DNA of 64,000 bases from NCBI RefSeq assembly GCF_023093535.1, contig NZ_CP095757.1, positions 806,001 to 870,000 of the forward strand, written 5' to 3'. The notes under the pieces are model-generated. The model was not told the origin of the DNA, searched no databases, and worked only from the letters and a program-made list of their open reading frames with translations. A program made the position numbers and the translations under genes. This document shows positions 17,126 through 25,752 of this stretch, piece by piece. Numbering within the stretch: the stretch's first letter is position 1; every line of letters starts with the position of its first letter. Source of the DNA: Halovivax limisalsi. Its GTDB lineage: Archaea > Halobacteriota > Halobacteria > Halobacteriales > Natrialbaceae.

Positions 17126-17734
17126 ATGGGTGGGTGGCGTCGGACTGGGGGGTCCGCATCGGTCGACCAGCTCGAGTCAGTTCTCGAGGCGTGGGAGTAC
17201 GGGTCGTCGCCGACGCCGGCGGCCGCCCTCGCGTCCTTCCTGCGCGAGCGGTATCCGGACGCCGCGGTCGAGCGACCGGGGCGGGCCGAAGCCGCGGACG
17301 TCGTCGTCGACGGCGTCGCCGTGCTGTTCGCCGCCGAGCTCGGCCAGCGATTCCGGACGCAGTTTCACGTCCTGGCCGATCGCTACGACGCCGTCGTCTG
17401 TTACTCGATCGGCGCCCACCGCGACGATCCGACGGAGTGGCGGGCGTTCACCCGTCGCTTTCGGGGCGAGACGATCCGGTTCGTTCGACGACCCGAGCCG
17501 GAACCGAACTCGCCGGGGCTGGCGGGTCCGATCACCGTCGCCGCCGTCCCGCTCGTGATGGCCGCGATCACCATCGTGCTGGCCGCTTCGACCGGCCTCT
17601 TCGCCACCTCGACCGGGCCGCTGACCGCCGACGCCGGGCTCGTCCTCGGCGCCGTCGCCCTCGGCGCCATCGCGACGGCGATCAGCCTGTTCGAACTCGC
17701 CAGACAGCGCCAACTCGGACTCGACACGCGGTAA
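17126..17734 (+). CDS. Membrane-anchored protein with N-terminal soluble domain
   Basis: 202 residues. Residues 10-125 form an alpha/beta domain (FLRERYPDAAVERPG, VVVDGVAVLFAAELG, YDAVVCYSIG) with spacing that loosely recalls a nuclease-like or restriction-endonuclease fold, but I see no firm catalytic set. Two membrane helices follow (about 130-160 and 165-190), leaving a short basic cytoplasmic tail. A TATA-like box 27 bp upstream suggests leaderless expression. Conserved haloarchaeal protein of unknown function is the safest description. Confidence 0.6.
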   Translation: MGGWRRTGGSASVDQLESVLEAWEYGSSPTPAAALASFLRERYPDAAVERPGRAEAADVVVDGVAVLFAAELGQRFRTQFHVLADRYDAVVCYSIGAHRDDPTEWRAFTRRFRGETIRFVRRPEPEPNSPGLAGPITVAAVPLVMAAITIVLAASTGLFATSTGPLTADAGLVLGAVALGAIATAISLFELARQRQLGLDTR

Positions 17735-17859
17735 ACGCTGTGAGCGCCGGCGCGGGCTCGAACCCGCGTCGCGACCGGCCGCAACCTTCATTCCGAACCC
17801 GTTCGAACCGGCTCTACGACGACCCCCGAGACCCGCTCGGCGGACTCGCGAGGACCCCC

Positions 17860-18243
17860 ATGACCGACCGGATCGACGCCCGAGAGCGAGACGACGAGTA
17901 CTGGGACTGGGCAGCCGTCGCCCTCTTTCTCTTCCTGACGGTCGACCTGCTGACGTCGCTGGCCGCGCGCTCGGCCGTCGGCGTCGACGGCGAGGTGAAT
18001 CCGCTGATGGCGCTGGTGCTCGACGAATCGCTCGCGGTGATCGTCGTCGCACACGTCCTCGTGCTGGTGGTCCTGGCGGGGCTCTTTCATGCCCTCTTCG
18101 AACTCGTCCGCGAACTGCCGGCTGCCTATCGTCGGCCGACGGCGGTCTCCGTCGAGTGCTTTCTCGGCCTGCTCGTGGCCGCCGGCTTCGCCGTCTTTGC
18201 GAACAACCTCGCCGTGATCGCCTTCGGTCGGGGCCTGTTCTAG
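17860..18243 (+). CDS. Small integral membrane protein, DUF5658-like
   Basis: 127 residues with three or four membrane helices. The first helix carries FLTVDLLTSLAARSA followed by GVDGEVNPLMALVL, which matches the 'D.LTT...G..EANPLMA' signature of DUF5658 membrane proteins. The ATG at 17860 precedes an acidic cytoplasmic stretch. It lies between a membrane protein and the second M32 carboxypeptidase in the same direction, but 105-125 bp gaps argue against tight coupling. Function unknown. Confidence 0.65.
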   Translation: MTDRIDARERDDEYWDWAAVALFLFLTVDLLTSLAARSAVGVDGEVNPLMALVLDESLAVIVVAHVLVLVVLAGLFHALFELVRELPAAYRRPTAVSVECFLGLLVAAGFAVFANNLAVIAFGRGLF

Positions 18244-18348
18244 GGGACACGGCGGTATCTGGCCGCGACGAGGCACGCACACCGCTCCGCCGAAAGGCCT
18301 CTTTCCGACACCCAAAGTGACTTATCGACGGCCGTACCGGTTCGTTGC

Positions 18349-19872
18349 ATGCCAACGCCTGACGAATACGAGTCGGTCGACGCGGCGATCGACGATCTCG
18401 CGGATCGATACGCACGATACGTCTACCTCCAGGACGTCGGCAACCTCGTGCGCTGGGACCAGCAGGTGACGATGCCCGAGGGCGGGACGCCCGCGCGGGC
18501 GAAGCAACTCGGCGCCCTGTCGACGGCGAGCCACGAGTCGCTGACCGACCCCGAAATCGGGTCGCTGCTCGACGCGGTCGAGGGGTCTCTCCAACGCAAT
18601 GATGGATCGCTGTCCGACGACGCGGCGATCGTCCGCGAGATCCGTCGCGAGTACGACCGGGCGGCGAGCGTTCCGGCCGAGCTGGTCGCCGAGCTCTCGG
18701 AACACCGGGCCGAGAGCCAGGCGGTCTGGCGGGACGCCAGGGCCGCGGCCGACTACGACGCGTTCGCGCCGCGACTCGAGAAGTTGATCGATCTCGAACG
18801 GCAGCGTTCGGCCGCCATCGACCCCGATCGCGACCCGTACGTCGTCCAGTACGAGGATCGCCAGCCGTTCCTCCCCCTGGAGCGCGTGGACGCCATCTTC
18901 GACGAGCTCCGCGAGCACCTCGTCCCGTTGCTCGACCGGATCCGATCCGCGGGCCGAACGCTCCCGGACCTGTTCGAGGGCACCTACGACACTGCGGCCC
19001 AGGAGGCGCTCTACCGCGACGCGCTCGACCTGCTGGGCTACGACTGGGATCGAGGTCGGCTCGACGTCTCCGCGCACCCGTTCACGTCGGGGACGCAGTT
19101 CGACAGTCGCGTGACGACCCGGTTCGACGAGTCGAGCCCGATTCCCGGCCTGCTGGCCACCGTCCACGAGTTCGGCCACGCCACCTACCAGCTGGGCCTC
19201 CGTGGGGACGCGTACGGCTCGCCGCTCGGACAGTCGCGCTCGGCCGGCGTCCACGAGTCCCAGTCTCGATTCTGGGAGAACCACGTCGGCCGCACGAAAC
19301 CCTTCTGGGAGCTATTTCTCCCCACGCTGCAGGAGCACTTTCCGTCGCTCGAGGACGCGACCGTCGACGAACTCTACGCCGCGGTCAACCGGATCTACCC
19401 CGAGAACCCGATCCGCGTCGAGGCGGACGAACTGACCTACCACCTGCACATCATCCTCCGCTGTGAGATCGACGGCGCGCTCGTCCGGGGCGACCTCGAC
19501 GTGGACGAGGTCCCCGGCGTCTGGAACCGGAAGATGGACGAGTACCTTGGCGTCGTCCCCGAGACCGACGCGGAGGGGTGTCTCCAGGACATCCACTGGT
19601 CCTCGGGCCTCGCGGTGTTTCACGGCTACACCGTCGGGAGCGTCCTCGCTGCCCAACTCGACGCCGCGATGCGCGAGGACCTCGACGTCGACGGCCTGAT
19701 CCGCGAGGGCGAGTTCGACCGGCTTCGCGAGTGGCACGAAGAACACGTTCACCGTCACGGCCGGCGCTACCCGACCGACGAACTGATCGAGGAAGCGACG
19801 GGCGAGCCCCTGACAGCCGAGCACTTCATCGAGTACGTCGACGAGAAGTTCGCCGAGTTATACGGACTGTGA
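18349..19872 (+). CDS. M32 carboxypeptidase (carboxypeptidase Taq family), copy 2
   Basis: 507 residues. The zinc motif HEFGH begins at residue 273 and the third ligand lies in HESQSRFWENHVG. RWDQQVTMPEGGTPARAKQL and VPETDAEGCLQDIHWS show clear paralogy with the gene at 11938. Both copies keep every family motif, so both should be active zinc carboxypeptidases of the cytoplasm; they may differ in peptide preference or expression. The start at 18349 gives MPTPDEYESVDAAIDDLADRY, a usual haloarchaeal N-terminus. Confidence 0.95.
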   Translation: MPTPDEYESVDAAIDDLADRYARYVYLQDVGNLVRWDQQVTMPEGGTPARAKQLGALSTASHESLTDPEIGSLLDAVEGSLQRNDGSLSDDAAIVREIRREYDRAASVPAELVAELSEHRAESQAVWRDARAAADYDAFAPRLEKLIDLERQRSAAIDPDRDPYVVQYEDRQPFLPLERVDAIFDELREHLVPLLDRIRSAGRTLPDLFEGTYDTAAQEALYRDALDLLGYDWDRGRLDVSAHPFTSGTQFDSRVTTRFDESSPIPGLLATVHEFGHATYQLGLRGDAYGSPLGQSRSAGVHESQSRFWENHVGRTKPFWELFLPTLQEHFPSLEDATVDELYAAVNRIYPENPIRVEADELTYHLHIILRCEIDGALVRGDLDVDEVPGVWNRKMDEYLGVVPETDAEGCLQDIHWSSGLAVFHGYTVGSVLAAQLDAAMREDLDVDGLIREGEFDRLREWHEEHVHRHGRRYPTDELIEEATGEPLTAEHFIEYVDEKFAELYGL

Positions 19873-20468
19873 CATCATCCGCGCCCTAAACGGAGAGGGA
19901 TCGACGATGCCTCCGGCTGGCGGGCGGATCCCGACGACGGCGCGGCTTCCCGGCATGGGAATACCAGCTAAGGTTCGCCGTTGCTGGCAGCGGGTTCCGA
20001 CCCGTGGAAAGTCGATAGGGGGTTCGACGGCGGACCGGACGGCGCCTCAGCCCCGTCCATCGCCACCGAGCCGGATCGCCCCGCACCTCCTGGGCCGAAC
20101 TGGTTTCGCCGACCGTGCCGAGCGACCCGCCCGGGCCGCGAGGACTCGGTTCGCCGCAATAGCCCGTTCCAGCGCCGCAATAAGGCGGTTGCAATCGCTT
20201 CTTTCGAAAGATTGTAACCCCTACTGTCGAAAGTACGTATCGCTCTCTTGGCGGCGAGGTAGCGCGCCATCGTCGGGTTCGTCGCCAGGACCGATCGATC
20301 GCAGACCCGCGCGGACCGAACGATGAGGGGACGAGCCACGAAGGCGCGTTGCCGGTACTGGACCGACTCGGCCGCCGATCCGCTTCGTTCGACCGATCCC
20401 GCGTGCTCGAGCCGACGATCGCACGCCGCCGCGTACCGAACCGCCGAACCCGCGTTCCCAGCTCACCA
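19873..20468. other. 596-bp gene-free stretch upstream of the ABC exporter
   Basis: No open frame here has haloarchaeal protein character; those present are Arg/Pro/Ser-rich in every frame. The only clear structure is the inverted repeat at 20187-20219. The stretch probably holds the terminator of the M32 gene and the promoter and control region of the fetAB-like pair, although I see no clean TATA box just before 20469. Confidence 0.4.
20187..20219. repeat. Inverted repeat with central palindrome
   Basis: GGTTGCAATC (20187-20196) and GATTGTAACC (20210-20219) are inverted with one mismatch, and the spacer contains the perfect 12-bp palindrome TCTTTCGAAAGA (20200-20211). It may be a regulator site or a structured leader element. 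Confidence 0.5.
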
Positions 20469-21146
20469 ATGACGCCGACCCCTCTACTCGAGACGCGAAC
20501 CCTCGGCCGCGTCGTCGACGGCGACCGGATCCTCGAAGACGTCTCCGTCTCGGTCTCCGAATCGACGGTCCTGGCCGTCGTCGGGCCGTCGGGCGCGGGA
20601 AAGTCGTCGTTTCTCCGACTCCTCAACCGGCTCGACGAACCCACGGAAGGGACGGTGCTCGTCGACGGCGAGGACTACCGAGCGATCCCGCCGCGAACGC
20701 TCCGTCGGCGCGTCGGACTCGTTCCGCAGGATCCCGCGCTCGTCCCCGGAACCGTCTTCGAGAACGCGGCCCGCGGCCCGCTCCTGCGGGACGAGCCGGT
20801 CGACGAGGCGCGTCTCGAGGCGATACTCGACCGCCTCGGCCTCGACGGCTACGCGGATCGTGACGTCGAGACGCTCTCCGGCGGCGAGCGACAGCGCGTC
20901 GCGATCGCTCGCACGCTGCTGAACGAGCCCGACGTCCTCTTGCTCGACGAGCCGACCTCGCACCTCGACTCCGCCGCCGAAGAACGCGTCGAGGCCCTCC
21001 TCACCGGTCTCGTCAGCGATCTCGATCTCGCCGTCGTGCTGGTCACCCACGACGAGGCGCAGGCGCGACGACTCGCCGACCGCGTCCTGGTGCTCCGCGA
21101 CGGGGAAGTCGACGGCGTCGGCCCGGTCGAGGAGGTGCTGGCCTGA
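20469..21146 (+). CDS. fetA: ABC transporter ATP-binding subunit, FetA/YbbL-like
   Basis: 225 residues. Walker A GPSGAGKSS (about 41-49), Q-loop VPQDP, signature LSGGERQRVAIAR, Walker B VLLLDEPTS and the switch His in VLVTHDEAQ are all present, so the ATPase should be active. The partner encoded next is an UPF0014 permease, which identifies the FetAB pair, linked in bacteria to export of iron and resistance to oxidative stress. The stop and the permease start share one base (TGATG). The ATG at 20469 is the first with a proper ABC N-terminus. Confidence 0.85.
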   Translation: MTPTPLLETRTLGRVVDGDRILEDVSVSVSESTVLAVVGPSGAGKSSFLRLLNRLDEPTEGTVLVDGEDYRAIPPRTLRRRVGLVPQDPALVPGTVFENAARGPLLRDEPVDEARLEAILDRLGLDGYADRDVETLSGGERQRVAIARTLLNEPDVLLLDEPTSHLDSAAEERVEALLTGLVSDLDLAVVLVTHDEAQARRLADRVLVLRDGEVDGVGPVEEVLA

Positions 21147-21961
21147 TGGCGCCGGTCGAGGAGTTCCTCGAGCAGTTCGTCGATCCCGTCCTCCTCAGGG
21201 GACTCTCGCAGGTCGCCGCCGCGTCCGTCCTCGCCGCGATCGTGATCGGGATCTCGCATTTCCGCGGGCTCACCCTCGAGCGCGAATTCGTCGTCGCCCT
21301 CGTCCGGGGGCTGATCCAGATCGTCGCGATGGGATCGATCGTCGGCGTGTTGCTGACGGTGGAGTTCGTCTGGAGCGGCGTCATCCTGCTGGGGATGATG
21401 CTCGGGGCGACGTGGATCACCAAAAATCGCGGCGCGGGACTGCCCGGCGTCGTCCGGGTCTCGTTCGTCGCGATCGTCTTCGGCTCGGGGCTCGTGATCG
21501 CCGTGATGACGCTCGCGGGAGCGATCGAGCCGACCGTTCGGAACCTCGTCCCGGTCGGGAGCATGATCATCGCCAACGCGATGCAGACGAACTCGCTCGC
21601 ACTCGATCGGTTCCGGAGCGAGATCGCGTCGAACCGGGCCGAGATCGAAGCGGGACTGGCGCTCGGAGCGCCGCCGACGGCCGTGATCGCCCGACACGTC
21701 GAGACGGGCGTTCGGGCGTCGCTCATCCCGGTCATCGACTCGCTGAAGAGCCTGGGGTGGGTCTGGATCCCCGGCATCATGGCCGGGATGATCCTCGCCG
21801 GCGAGAACCCGGTCTACGCGGCGCTCTACCAGTTCGTCATCATGGCGATGATCTTCGCCGCCGGCGGGCTGACGAGCATGACCAGCAGCCTGCTGATCGG
21901 CCAGTACGTCTTCACCGACGCCGAGCAGTTGCGCCCCGTCGAGACGGAATCGAGTGGGTGA
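21146..21961 (+). CDS. fetB: UPF0014 permease, FetB/YbbM-like
   Basis: 271 residues with about seven membrane helices. UPF0014 hallmarks are visible: VRGLIQIVAMGSIVG, TWITKNRGAGLPG, MIIANAMQTNSLALDRF, and the late IPGIMAGMILAGENPVYAALYQ segment. It forms the membrane half of a FetAB-type ABC exporter with the ATPase immediately upstream, with which it is translationally coupled. The transported substrate, iron in E. coli, is inferred from the family and not read from the sequence. Confidence 0.88.
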   Translation: MAPVEEFLEQFVDPVLLRGLSQVAAASVLAAIVIGISHFRGLTLEREFVVALVRGLIQIVAMGSIVGVLLTVEFVWSGVILLGMMLGATWITKNRGAGLPGVVRVSFVAIVFGSGLVIAVMTLAGAIEPTVRNLVPVGSMIIANAMQTNSLALDRFRSEIASNRAEIEAGLALGAPPTAVIARHVETGVRASLIPVIDSLKSLGWVWIPGIMAGMILAGENPVYAALYQFVIMAMIFAAGGLTSMTSSLLIGQYVFTDAEQLRPVETESSG

Positions 21962-22044
21962 CTCGCCGACCGGTCGGCGGCGTCGCGATCCCACTCGCTT
22001 TCGGCGGGCCGGGGGCCCAGTTCGCTCGGAGGCCGGCAGTTCGC

Positions 22045-23115
22045 TCAGACGCCGTCGACGCCGAGGATCTCGTCGACGACCGCCTGCACGCGCGTCGCCT
22101 CGCCGAACGAGACGAGGTCGCCGTCGCCCCCGTCCAGCGCGGTCACGAACGCGTCGATCAGCGCGAGTTCCGTCTCGCCGGCGTCCTCTGTGAGCACGCG
22201 CTCGCCGTCCTCGCCGGGATCGGCGACGAGTCGGTGCCACGCCCGCAGCGCCAGCGCCCCGTCGGTCCCCTCGACGGTGAGGCTGTTCTCCTCGCTGCCC
22301 GCACAGTCACAGAGCAGGTCGATCGTCCCGGGGACGGGTTCGTCCACGTCGACGGCGCCGCCCGCGCCGATTGGGCCAGCGGCTGTCGCGTCGACGGCGC
22401 CGCCAGCGTCGACGGTGCCGGTCGTGGTCGCGTCGTCACCGGCGACCCGCGCGCCGTCGCCGCCGGCGCGGAACGTGCCGACGATGGATTCCTCGTACGC
22501 TTCCGGGCCAGTGAACCGGACGTCCGCCGTCACGTCGCCGACGCCGCCGAACAGCTCCTGGGTCCCGAAGACGAGGTGACTCCCGACCTCCCGGAGCGGG
22601 CCGCCCTGGTCCCGGCCGGCGAGCCAGTCGACGTCCTGCCACTCCCGAGGCCACCGCGGAAAGCGAAACCGGAGGCTGACGCGTTTGGGCGCGCCGATAT
22701 CACCGGCCGCGATCCGCTCGCGCAGCTCGAGGAACCCCGGCGCGTAGCGAAACGGGAAGTTGATCGCGGTCGTCCGATCGCTCTCGCGAGCGAGTGCAGT
22801 CAGCTCTCGGCCGACCGCGGCGGTCTCGGCGATGGGCTTCTCGCAGATGACGTGCTTGTCCGCGCCCAGCGCGGCCCGGACGACGGGCGCGTGGTGCTTC
22901 GGCGGGACGCCGACGTAGACGATATCGACCGCGTCGATCGCGACGAGGTCGTCGACGTCGGTTACCCCCTCGCAGTCGTACTCTGCCGCCATCGAGTCGG
23001 CCTTCGACCCGACGCGATCACAGACGACCCGGATCTCGGTCCGCTCGTGCTCGTCGAACGCGGCCGCGAGGCGCGACCCGATGACGCCGCAGCCGACGAT
23101 CCCGACCTGATGCAT
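22045..23115 (-). CDS. Gfo/Idh/MocA family oxidoreductase
   Basis: 356 residues. The N-terminal Rossmann motif is VGIVGCGVIGSRLAAAF. It is followed by VDIVYVGVPPKHHAPVV and the catalytic-domain motif ICEKPIAET (Lys of the EKP motif). The C-terminal half has the usual open beta sheet with GGPLREVGSHLVF. It should be a cytosolic NAD(P)-dependent sugar, inositol or biliverdin-type dehydrogenase; the substrate is undetermined. An unusual low-complexity insertion with repeated DAGGAVD and GAGGAVD units (about residues 225-260) interrupts the C-terminal domain. The ATG at 23115 starts MHQVGIVG, a standard beginning. Confidence 0.88.
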   Translation of the reverse strand: MHQVGIVGCGVIGSRLAAAFDEHERTEIRVVCDRVGSKADSMAAEYDCEGVTDVDDLVAIDAVDIVYVGVPPKHHAPVVRAALGADKHVICEKPIAETAAVGRELTALARESDRTTAINFPFRYAPGFLELRERIAAGDIGAPKRVSLRFRFPRWPREWQDVDWLAGRDQGGPLREVGSHLVFGTQELFGGVGDVTADVRFTGPEAYEESIVGTFRAGGDGARVAGDDATTTGTVDAGGAVDATAAGPIGAGGAVDVDEPVPGTIDLLCDCAGSEENSLTVEGTDGALALRAWHRLVADPGEDGERVLTEDAGETELALIDAFVTALDGGDGDLVSFGEATRVQAVVDEILGVDGV

Positions 23116-23287
23116 GCACGGGTCGTGGTGCGCCCGAGGCAAGAAGGTGCGGATAGCGGCCACGCTGTGTTCGCTGCGGTGCCCAGTGCGGCCTCGCCAC
23201 CCACCGAGAGTCGCAGAATCGTCCCGGCGCGGGACGTCGACTGCCCGTAGCCACACGACTTTGTGACTGGTGGTGCAACGAACCCGC

Positions 23288-24196
23288 ATGGCGTCCGGAC
23301 CGACCAACGAGAGCGACACGTTCGACATCGGCGGCGAGCTGACGGTCAGGCGACTCGGATTCGGCGCGATGCGGATCACCGGCGAGGACATCATCGGCCC
23401 ACCGGACGACGAGGCCGAGGCGAAAGCCGTCGTCCGCCGCGCCGTCGAACTCGGCGTCGACATGATCGATACGGCGGACTCCTACGGCCCCGGTACGAGC
23501 GAGCGCCTGCTCGGCGAGGTGCTGGGCGAGGACGCGGCGGCTGACGACCGAGCCGCGGACGACGACCCCGTCGGCGCCGAGGACGCGGTCGTCGCCTCGA
23601 AGGCCGGGTTGCTCCGCAACCGCGAGGGCGACTGGATCGCCCACGGGGATCCGGAGTACCTCAAAAATCAGGCCCTGTGTAGCCTCGACCGGCTCCGGAC
23701 CGACCGAATCGACCTCTACCAGCACCACCGACCGGATCCCGACGTCGACTTCGAGGACTCGATCCACGCCTTCGCGGAGCTGAAAGACGAAGGCGAGATC
23801 GGCCACGTCGGCCTCTCGAACGTCACCGTCGAGCAGCTCGAAACGGCGAGGGAGATCGTCGATATCGCGACCGTCCAGAATCGCTACAACGTCGGCTACC
23901 GCGAGGACGAAGCCGTCCTGCAGGCCTGCGAGGAGTACGGGATCGGCTTCATCCCCTGGGGACCGATGTACACCGTCGAGGACGAGGGCGTCGCCGACGT
24001 GCTGGCGGACGTGGCCGGCGGCCGCGACGCGACGCCCCGGCAGGTCGCGCTGGCCTGGTTGCTGGCACACTCGGACGTCACGCTCCCGATCCCGGGGACC
24101 TCGAGCGTCGACCACCTCGAGTCGAACGTCGCCGCGTCGCACCTGGCGTTGACCGACGAGGAGATGGCCGAACTGGACGCCGTCGCGGGCGAGTAG
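23288..24196 (+). CDS. Aldo/keto reductase
   Basis: 302 residues of a TIM-barrel aldo/keto reductase. The catalytic tetrad is recognisable: Asp in MIDTADSYG, Tyr in the same motif, Lys in VVASKAG and His in YQHHRPDP. The NADP-binding end IPGTSSVDHLESNV is present. It reduces carbonyl compounds or oxidises alcohols in the cytoplasm with NADPH. Starts at GTG 23270 or ATG 23288 are both possible; I prefer the ATG because the protein then begins just ahead of the first strand. It is divergent from the Gfo/Idh gene, which may share control. Confidence 0.9.
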   Translation: MASGPTNESDTFDIGGELTVRRLGFGAMRITGEDIIGPPDDEAEAKAVVRRAVELGVDMIDTADSYGPGTSERLLGEVLGEDAAADDRAADDDPVGAEDAVVASKAGLLRNREGDWIAHGDPEYLKNQALCSLDRLRTDRIDLYQHHRPDPDVDFEDSIHAFAELKDEGEIGHVGLSNVTVEQLETAREIVDIATVQNRYNVGYREDEAVLQACEEYGIGFIPWGPMYTVEDEGVADVLADVAGGRDATPRQVALAWLLAHSDVTLPIPGTSSVDHLESNVAASHLALTDEEMAELDAVAGE

Positions 24197-24340
24197 GCGT
24201 CCCGATCGCGTCGAACGATCGGGGCAGGGAAACGATATCGCACGCCCGTCGGCGATCTTCCCAGCCATTGATGCGTTCGCAGGGAGATGGTCGGTCCGTA
24301 TTGCCTAACCATTAGAAGGCTCGTCGGTATTTGGAGTTGT

Positions 24341-25426
24341 ATGTCTGACGAGGGTGCGTCGAAACCTATTCGGAAGATTGACGATGCCACCTACGACACC
24401 CCGCCGCGCGATCCCGCCAGACGCCGACTTCTCGAAGTGAAGCGGTGGGTGCTGTTGGACGCAAATCGAAACACGGTCGCTGGACTCCTGCTCGGTGCGA
24501 GTTTCACGGTGATCGTCCTGGTAGGGTCGTTCGGACCAGTCCCCGTTCAGACCTTCTTGACGGACGGAGTCTCGCCAGGAACGGCTCTCGTCGAGCTCTT
24601 GAAGGCGATCGTCTCGGTCGTCGTTATCGTTCTCTCGATCAACCAGCTCGTCCTCTCACCCGGATTAGGATCTGTTGGTGATCAACGGGAGCGCTTCGAC
24701 GAGTCGATAAAGTTGCGGCAGCAAGTGGAAGCCCACACCGGAACGAAAGTCAGTCCCGTCTCCCCTGCAACGTTTCTAGCGGCTCTCTTGGAGGCGATTA
24801 TCGACCAGGCGAACCACATCGATGAGGTGTCCTCTCGTACCGGTGACCCGGTATTACAGGACAGAACCGACGAGTTTACGAATGCGGTTACCCGTGAAGC
24901 GCGAATCGTTAGTGAGCTACTCTCGTCCAGCCATTTCGGACGGTTCGAAGTGGTTTCTGCGGTGTTACGGTTCGCGACCTCCGAGAAGGTTCGGTCCCTC
25001 CGAGGGATACAGCGGACCCGCGACGAACCGCTTTCGGAATCGCTATCGGAGGCGGTTGACGAGATGAACGAACTCCTCGAACTGTTCACCGTTTCTCGGG
25101 AGTACCTGAAAACGATCTACATCCGCCAGGAGTACATCAGTCTCTCCGAGGCGCTCTTGTACACCGGCTTGCCGGCCATCCTCATCACGTATTGTACGGC
25201 CCAAATTTATGCTCCGTCCGTCTTTCCCGGACAGATATTCGGCCTCGAAAAGCAACTCCTGTTCGTCAGCGGAGCGATTTCGATCGCACTCACTCCGTTC
25301 GTACTGCTCATCTCGTACGTATTTCGACTGGCTGCACTGTCGCGCTCGACGCTCTTCATCGGTCCATTTGATGCTCGACGGCCCGACGACGATCGGGAGG
25401 TGGTCGATCACGATCGGCAAATTTAG
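24341..25426 (+). CDS. Membrane protein with central cytoplasmic helical domain, unknown
   Basis: 361 residues. Two hydrophobic helices (about 45-70 and 90-115) are followed by a long charged helical region (about 125-265) and a second pair of helices (about 275-300 and 310-335). The topology places both the helical core and the termini in the cytoplasm. It is a conserved-looking haloarchaeal protein without a domain I can name. GC content is lower than in flanking genes. The ATG at 24341 follows an AT-rich stretch and is preferred to an upstream in-frame ATG at 24287. Confidence 0.6.
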   Translation: MSDEGASKPIRKIDDATYDTPPRDPARRRLLEVKRWVLLDANRNTVAGLLLGASFTVIVLVGSFGPVPVQTFLTDGVSPGTALVELLKAIVSVVVIVLSINQLVLSPGLGSVGDQRERFDESIKLRQQVEAHTGTKVSPVSPATFLAALLEAIIDQANHIDEVSSRTGDPVLQDRTDEFTNAVTREARIVSELLSSSHFGRFEVVSAVLRFATSEKVRSLRGIQRTRDEPLSESLSEAVDEMNELLELFTVSREYLKTIYIRQEYISLSEALLYTGLPAILITYCTAQIYAPSVFPGQIFGLEKQLLFVSGAISIALTPFVLLISYVFRLAALSRSTLFIGPFDARRPDDDREVVDHDRQI

Positions 25427-25752
25427 CCTCCGAACCGGAAACTGAATTTCCAGGCACCCGCGAGAGACTCTCACACGGTTGTCGATGAAAGACGATCCCC
25501 ATTGCGGATCTGAACGCTTCGCGCGATGGTCACAACCTTCGGCGAACGACTGGTCTCGATAGGTTTCGACGAGCGTCCTTCGGAAGCCCAGAACGGAGTC
25601 GATTCGGCCGCGACAGCACCGCGGGGCGTGCCCCCGTGGAAGCGGCGTCAACTCACATCGCCTACCCCGCCGCAGCCACCCTACCCCGGCAGAAACGGGC
25701 GCAACGGAGCCCGGAACCACGGAGCGGCCCGTCACCGCACGATCGACGCCGC
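25427..25752. other. Intergenic region between convergent genes
   Basis: 326 bp separating two genes that end towards each other. Only Arg/Pro-rich chance frames are open and I see no hairpin or promoter-like element. Confidence 0.4.

Noticed and set aside
17741-17790. Possible tRNA on the minus strand because of a CGGGTTCGAGCCCG T-arm-like stem
   Set aside because: No matching acceptor, D-arm or anticodon stem lies at the required distance; the stem is chance GC-rich palindrome.
22320-22445. Repeated GGCG-rich units considered as a minisatellite or CRISPR-like array
   Set aside because: Units are in frame inside a coding gene, of unequal length and without spacers.
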